NCBI GenBank assembly: GCA_946122785.1
Contig: CAMGYJ010000011.1
Coordinates: forward strand, 37,164,513-37,228,512
Source of the DNA: Linum tenue
Taxonomy: Eukaryota; Streptophyta; Magnoliopsida; Malpighiales; Linaceae
Length of the DNA: 64,000 nucleotides
Reading direction: 5' to 3'
The position numbers were made by a program, and so were the translations under genes. The notes below the pieces were generated by a model that did no database searches, had not been told where the DNA came from, and saw only the letters and a list, made by a program, of their open reading frames with translations. Every line of letters starts with the position of its first letter. Position 1 is the stretch's first letter. This document shows, in pieces, positions 61,796 through 64,000 of this stretch.

Positions 61796-61996
61796 GCCAC
61801 GTTATGCGCAGAGTGAGCTATAGCTAGCCCCTCTCAACTTTCGCAAATAAGTAAATTTATTTAAAAAATGTGCAACAACTTATAAAAATAGACTAGTTGG
61901 TAAACCATTAGCCCCCCTCACCAATGACCATGGTTCAAACCACTCAAATGTATATTTTTTTAGCCCCTCCTCATTCATATTTCTACTCCGCCACTG
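61796..61996. mobile_element. hAT MITE, 201 bp, perfect 8-bp TSD
   Basis: Ends cagtggcgaagccacg and, inverted, cagtggcggagtagaaa. Identical 8-bp flanks ttgcaacc (61788-61795, 61997-62004). The interior has agcccctc words near both ends and no coding capacity. Confidence 0.9.
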
Positions 61997-62540
61997 TTGC
62001 AACCTCTTTATGAATTTCCATATCCCCTCTCTGTTTGTCTCTACTCCTCTCCTACTCTCTCCAATTTCGACCGATGAGGTCGCCGACGCCACTCTCCCTC
62101 CCTCTCCGCTGCCCTTCTCCTTTGCCATATCCTCTGCCGATCCATCGCCCTTGGCGGTGAAAGTAGAAGAGCAAGCACCAACAACAGTGGGGAACATTGA
62201 TGACGAGCCGCGACGACCACAATGAAGGTGATGCTACTAGTGTTAGTGTTGGTTTCATTTTTACTCATTGTATTGATATTGTTTTTGGTTTTCTTCTCGT
62301 AGTGATACTGGTTTTTGTTTAGTTGACTGATTTTTATACAGTGGTATTGATTTTTATATATTGATACTAGTTCTGTTAGGCGTCTCAAGGATGAAGCGAG
62401 ATGAAGGTGGCCGGAGGAAGTCTGACGAGAAAAGAGTGAAAGGTAGAAGTGAAACAAAATGCTTTCATCTTTTGGAATGTCTTTCCCTTGAATCTCATCC
62501 TTGGGTTGAATATCCTTAATATCTGACTTTTCGATTTCCA

Positions 62541-62710
62541 TATCTTGAATCTCTTGTTGCTTTTCGTTATGAATCTTACTCTCCATCTCGTTCTTTCTCT
62601 CCTGTTGCTTTTCGCTCTGAATCTTACTCTCCTTTTCGTTCTTTCTTTCGTTCATCTTTTCGTTCCTTATCTGTTTTTCGTTCATCTTTTCGTTCTTTCT
62701 CTCTCTCTCT
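62541..62710. repeat. CT-rich minisatellite (cgttctttct / cttttcgtt words)
   Basis: Repeated units such as gaatcttactctccnnntcg ttctttct and gttcatcttttcgttc. On the minus strand they give an open Lys/Glu/Asn-rich frame (NEKMNERKNEKESKIQSEKQ) from an ATG at about 62757. The frame is probably a by-product of the repeat; I do not call a gene. Confidence 0.65.
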
Positions 62711-63367
62711 TCTTTTATTTCCAGTTTTTTATTTTTATCATTGTTTGTTGATGCCATACGTGCCTGAGATATTAGATTTACTGGATATAAAGTTGTTCGA
62801 GACTGAAGAATATTATTCTCATTCTTTCTGTGTATGTACTGTAAAATCATGATGTTTTTTATGTCGTAATCATTTCTCTCTCTCAATGGGTTACCTTTTT
62901 TAACCAAAAGGTATATTTTGTGATGTCGTTAATCGCTTCACTCGCTTCTGTCAGTATGTGTACTGTCAGTATAGCTTTTTGCACCAGCCTTCCTCTGGGC
63001 CTTACCTCGGTACCAACTCTAAGTATCAATATTGAGTAGAGATCGTTTTCTTGGCGACTAGATTTTTCATAGTCATTACTCATTGTAAAGTTGGACGGGC
63101 CTATGAGGATTTTTTTCAGAGGGTTGGGCTGATAACGCCAACTACTCATGTCTTGGATTCGAACCAATACAAGCTACAGTTCCTTTTTTAGTAGACCATG
63201 AGGTATGAGATTAGCTTTTGATTGCTCGCTACGCCCCTTAGGTTCCTGGGATAGTATCTTTATAGGATAAAAGTGATAAGAGACGTTTCAGTATAGCTGT
63301 AACCAGCCTTCCTTAGGTGCAGAGCTTCCATTCACGATGGGAAGTAGGTAGATCATCTTTCTCTTAT

Positions 63368-63510
63368 AGGGTGACAATGTATGTACCCTGATCTCATGAA
63401 TGTGAATAATTTATTTCTCTATAAGGGTGACAATATATGTACCCTGATCTTATGAATGAATGAAATTTTTTTTTCTCTATAAGGGTGACAATATATGTAT
63501 ATACCCCCCT
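63368..63510. repeat. Three-copy tandem repeat, period about 56 bp
   Basis: tatagggtgacaat.tatgta ccctgatct.atgaatg occurs starting near 63366, 63422 and 63479; the third copy is cut short. Copies 1 and 2 are about 90% alike. Confidence 0.78.
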
Positions 63511-63634
63511 ATTCAATTTGAAAGTATCAAGAAGAATTTGTTAGTCGATATCAATTCCGTTTAATCGTTAATTTCGTTCCGTTTAATTTGTTTGAATATT
63601 TTTTATAAGAATAAAAAGTGGAATAAAAATAAAA

Positions 63635-63920
63635 GGTCTACAAGAAATTAGTGGGCAGCCTAGATACAATCTGCGCTCCCACTCCCTTAGCGACAACAAA
63701 GGTAAGTCTAGTGAAAATGCACGCGGCCGCCCGAGCCCCCGCATCCTGAGACATAGAGAATTTCTGGATGTGCTTAAGCAAAGCCACATCATCCGCATCC
63801 AACTCCCCAGCGAAGAGAAAGAAAAGGGCAGGAACCCGTAACCAGCCGCCATGCACAAGTCCCGATACTTAGCACACTTTCGCCGAGCGACATCAGCTAC
63901 AACTCGGCCGGCACAAAATC
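63635..63920 (-). pseudogene. Retroelement ORF C-terminal fragment
   Basis: Minus strand reads RRKCAKYRDLCMAAGYGFLP FSF, then after a one-base shift GELDADDVALLKHIQKFSMS, ARAAACIFTRLTFVVAKGVG, AQIVSRLPTNFL and stop. The KGVGAQ.V.RLP ending is one I associate with C-termini of plant retroelement-encoded proteins, but I cannot name the family with certainty. It may continue past the window end. Confidence 0.4.
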
Positions 63921-64000
63921 GGTCATCCCAGTCTGAGTCAAAGAAGAAGACCCAGTCAGATCAATACACACATCTCGCCCCCTATTCCAGTTTTAAAGCA

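Noticed and set aside
62041..62757. Lys/Glu/Asn-rich minus-strand ORF from ATG ~62757
   Set aside because: Generated by a CT-rich minisatellite and then runs into unrelated sequence; no conserved domain recognised, though a database search could overturn this.
63100..63180. tRNA-like ggattcgaac word, possible organellar insertion
   Set aside because: Only the T-arm-like part is visible. I could not match it to a plastid or mitochondrial gene by eye.

Overview
This is nuclear DNA from a flowering plant, probably a eudicot. The evidence is intron-rich plant housekeeping genes, AT-rich introns and spacers, and a dense set of plant-type transposable elements (Tat and Athila Ty3/gypsy elements, L1-type LINEs, MULEs, hAT MITEs, a Helitron and a tRNA-derived SINE). 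I could not identify the species.

Only three genes look like functional host genes. Two stand head-to-head: U2 snRNP A' (spliceosome, minus strand, 7 exons, 4288 down to 1593) and UDP-sugar pyrophosphorylase (nucleotide-sugar salvage, plus strand, 17 exons, 4895-11160), with 606 bp between their start codons. The third is an intronless calmodulin-like protein of the CML44 type at about 36.4-37.0 kb.

The rest is layered mobile DNA. 1-1.17 kb: a MULE-type TIR element cut by the window edge. 12.8-14.0 kb: a Pack-MULE with a 10-bp target duplication and a captured CYP86A (P450) fragment. 15-20 kb: decayed GRF zinc-finger and MuDR transposase pieces. 20-21.2 kb: MITE-like inverted modules and a SINE. 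22.28-29.72 kb: a three-level nest of a MULE-type element, containing a hAT element (perfect 8-bp TSD), containing a truncated Helitron that carries an F-box fragment. 30.1-34.1 kb: a 5'-truncated LINE broken by a 1.4-kb MULE (9-bp TSD). 34.9-35.8 kb: a hAT MITE and a probable TRIM. 38.1-39.45 kb: a solo LTR with a perfect 5-bp TSD. 41.6-43.2 kb: a second LINE fragment (minus strand).

44.3-59.1 kb is a young Tat-lineage Ty3/gypsy element. Its two 510-bp LTRs differ at about 5 positions by eye. It contains a four-exon antisense additional ORF with an open reading frame throughout. Within its gag lies an Athila-like element (45.3 to about 52.04 kb) whose LTR belongs to the same family as the solo LTR at 38-39 kb. 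That Athila copy keeps gag-protease and an Athila-type downstream ORF but has lost RT, RNase H and integrase. At its 3' end the Athila ORF runs in frame into the Tat reverse transcriptase.

The most unusual signal is in the Athila-like LTRs. Both copies carry GC-rich dyads at nearly the same distance from the LTR start (about 225, 298-313 and 388-401 nt). The repeated word differs completely between the copies (gcacgg versus ataccc/atcccc around a CCGG-type core). The same word forms a regularly spaced palindrome array (73/61 bp alternation) in the Athila interior. From 59.5 kb to the end there are LINE remnants, another hAT MITE with a perfect 8-bp TSD, short tandem repeats, and a retroelement C-terminal fragment. 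All calls come from reading the sequence; no database search was possible.
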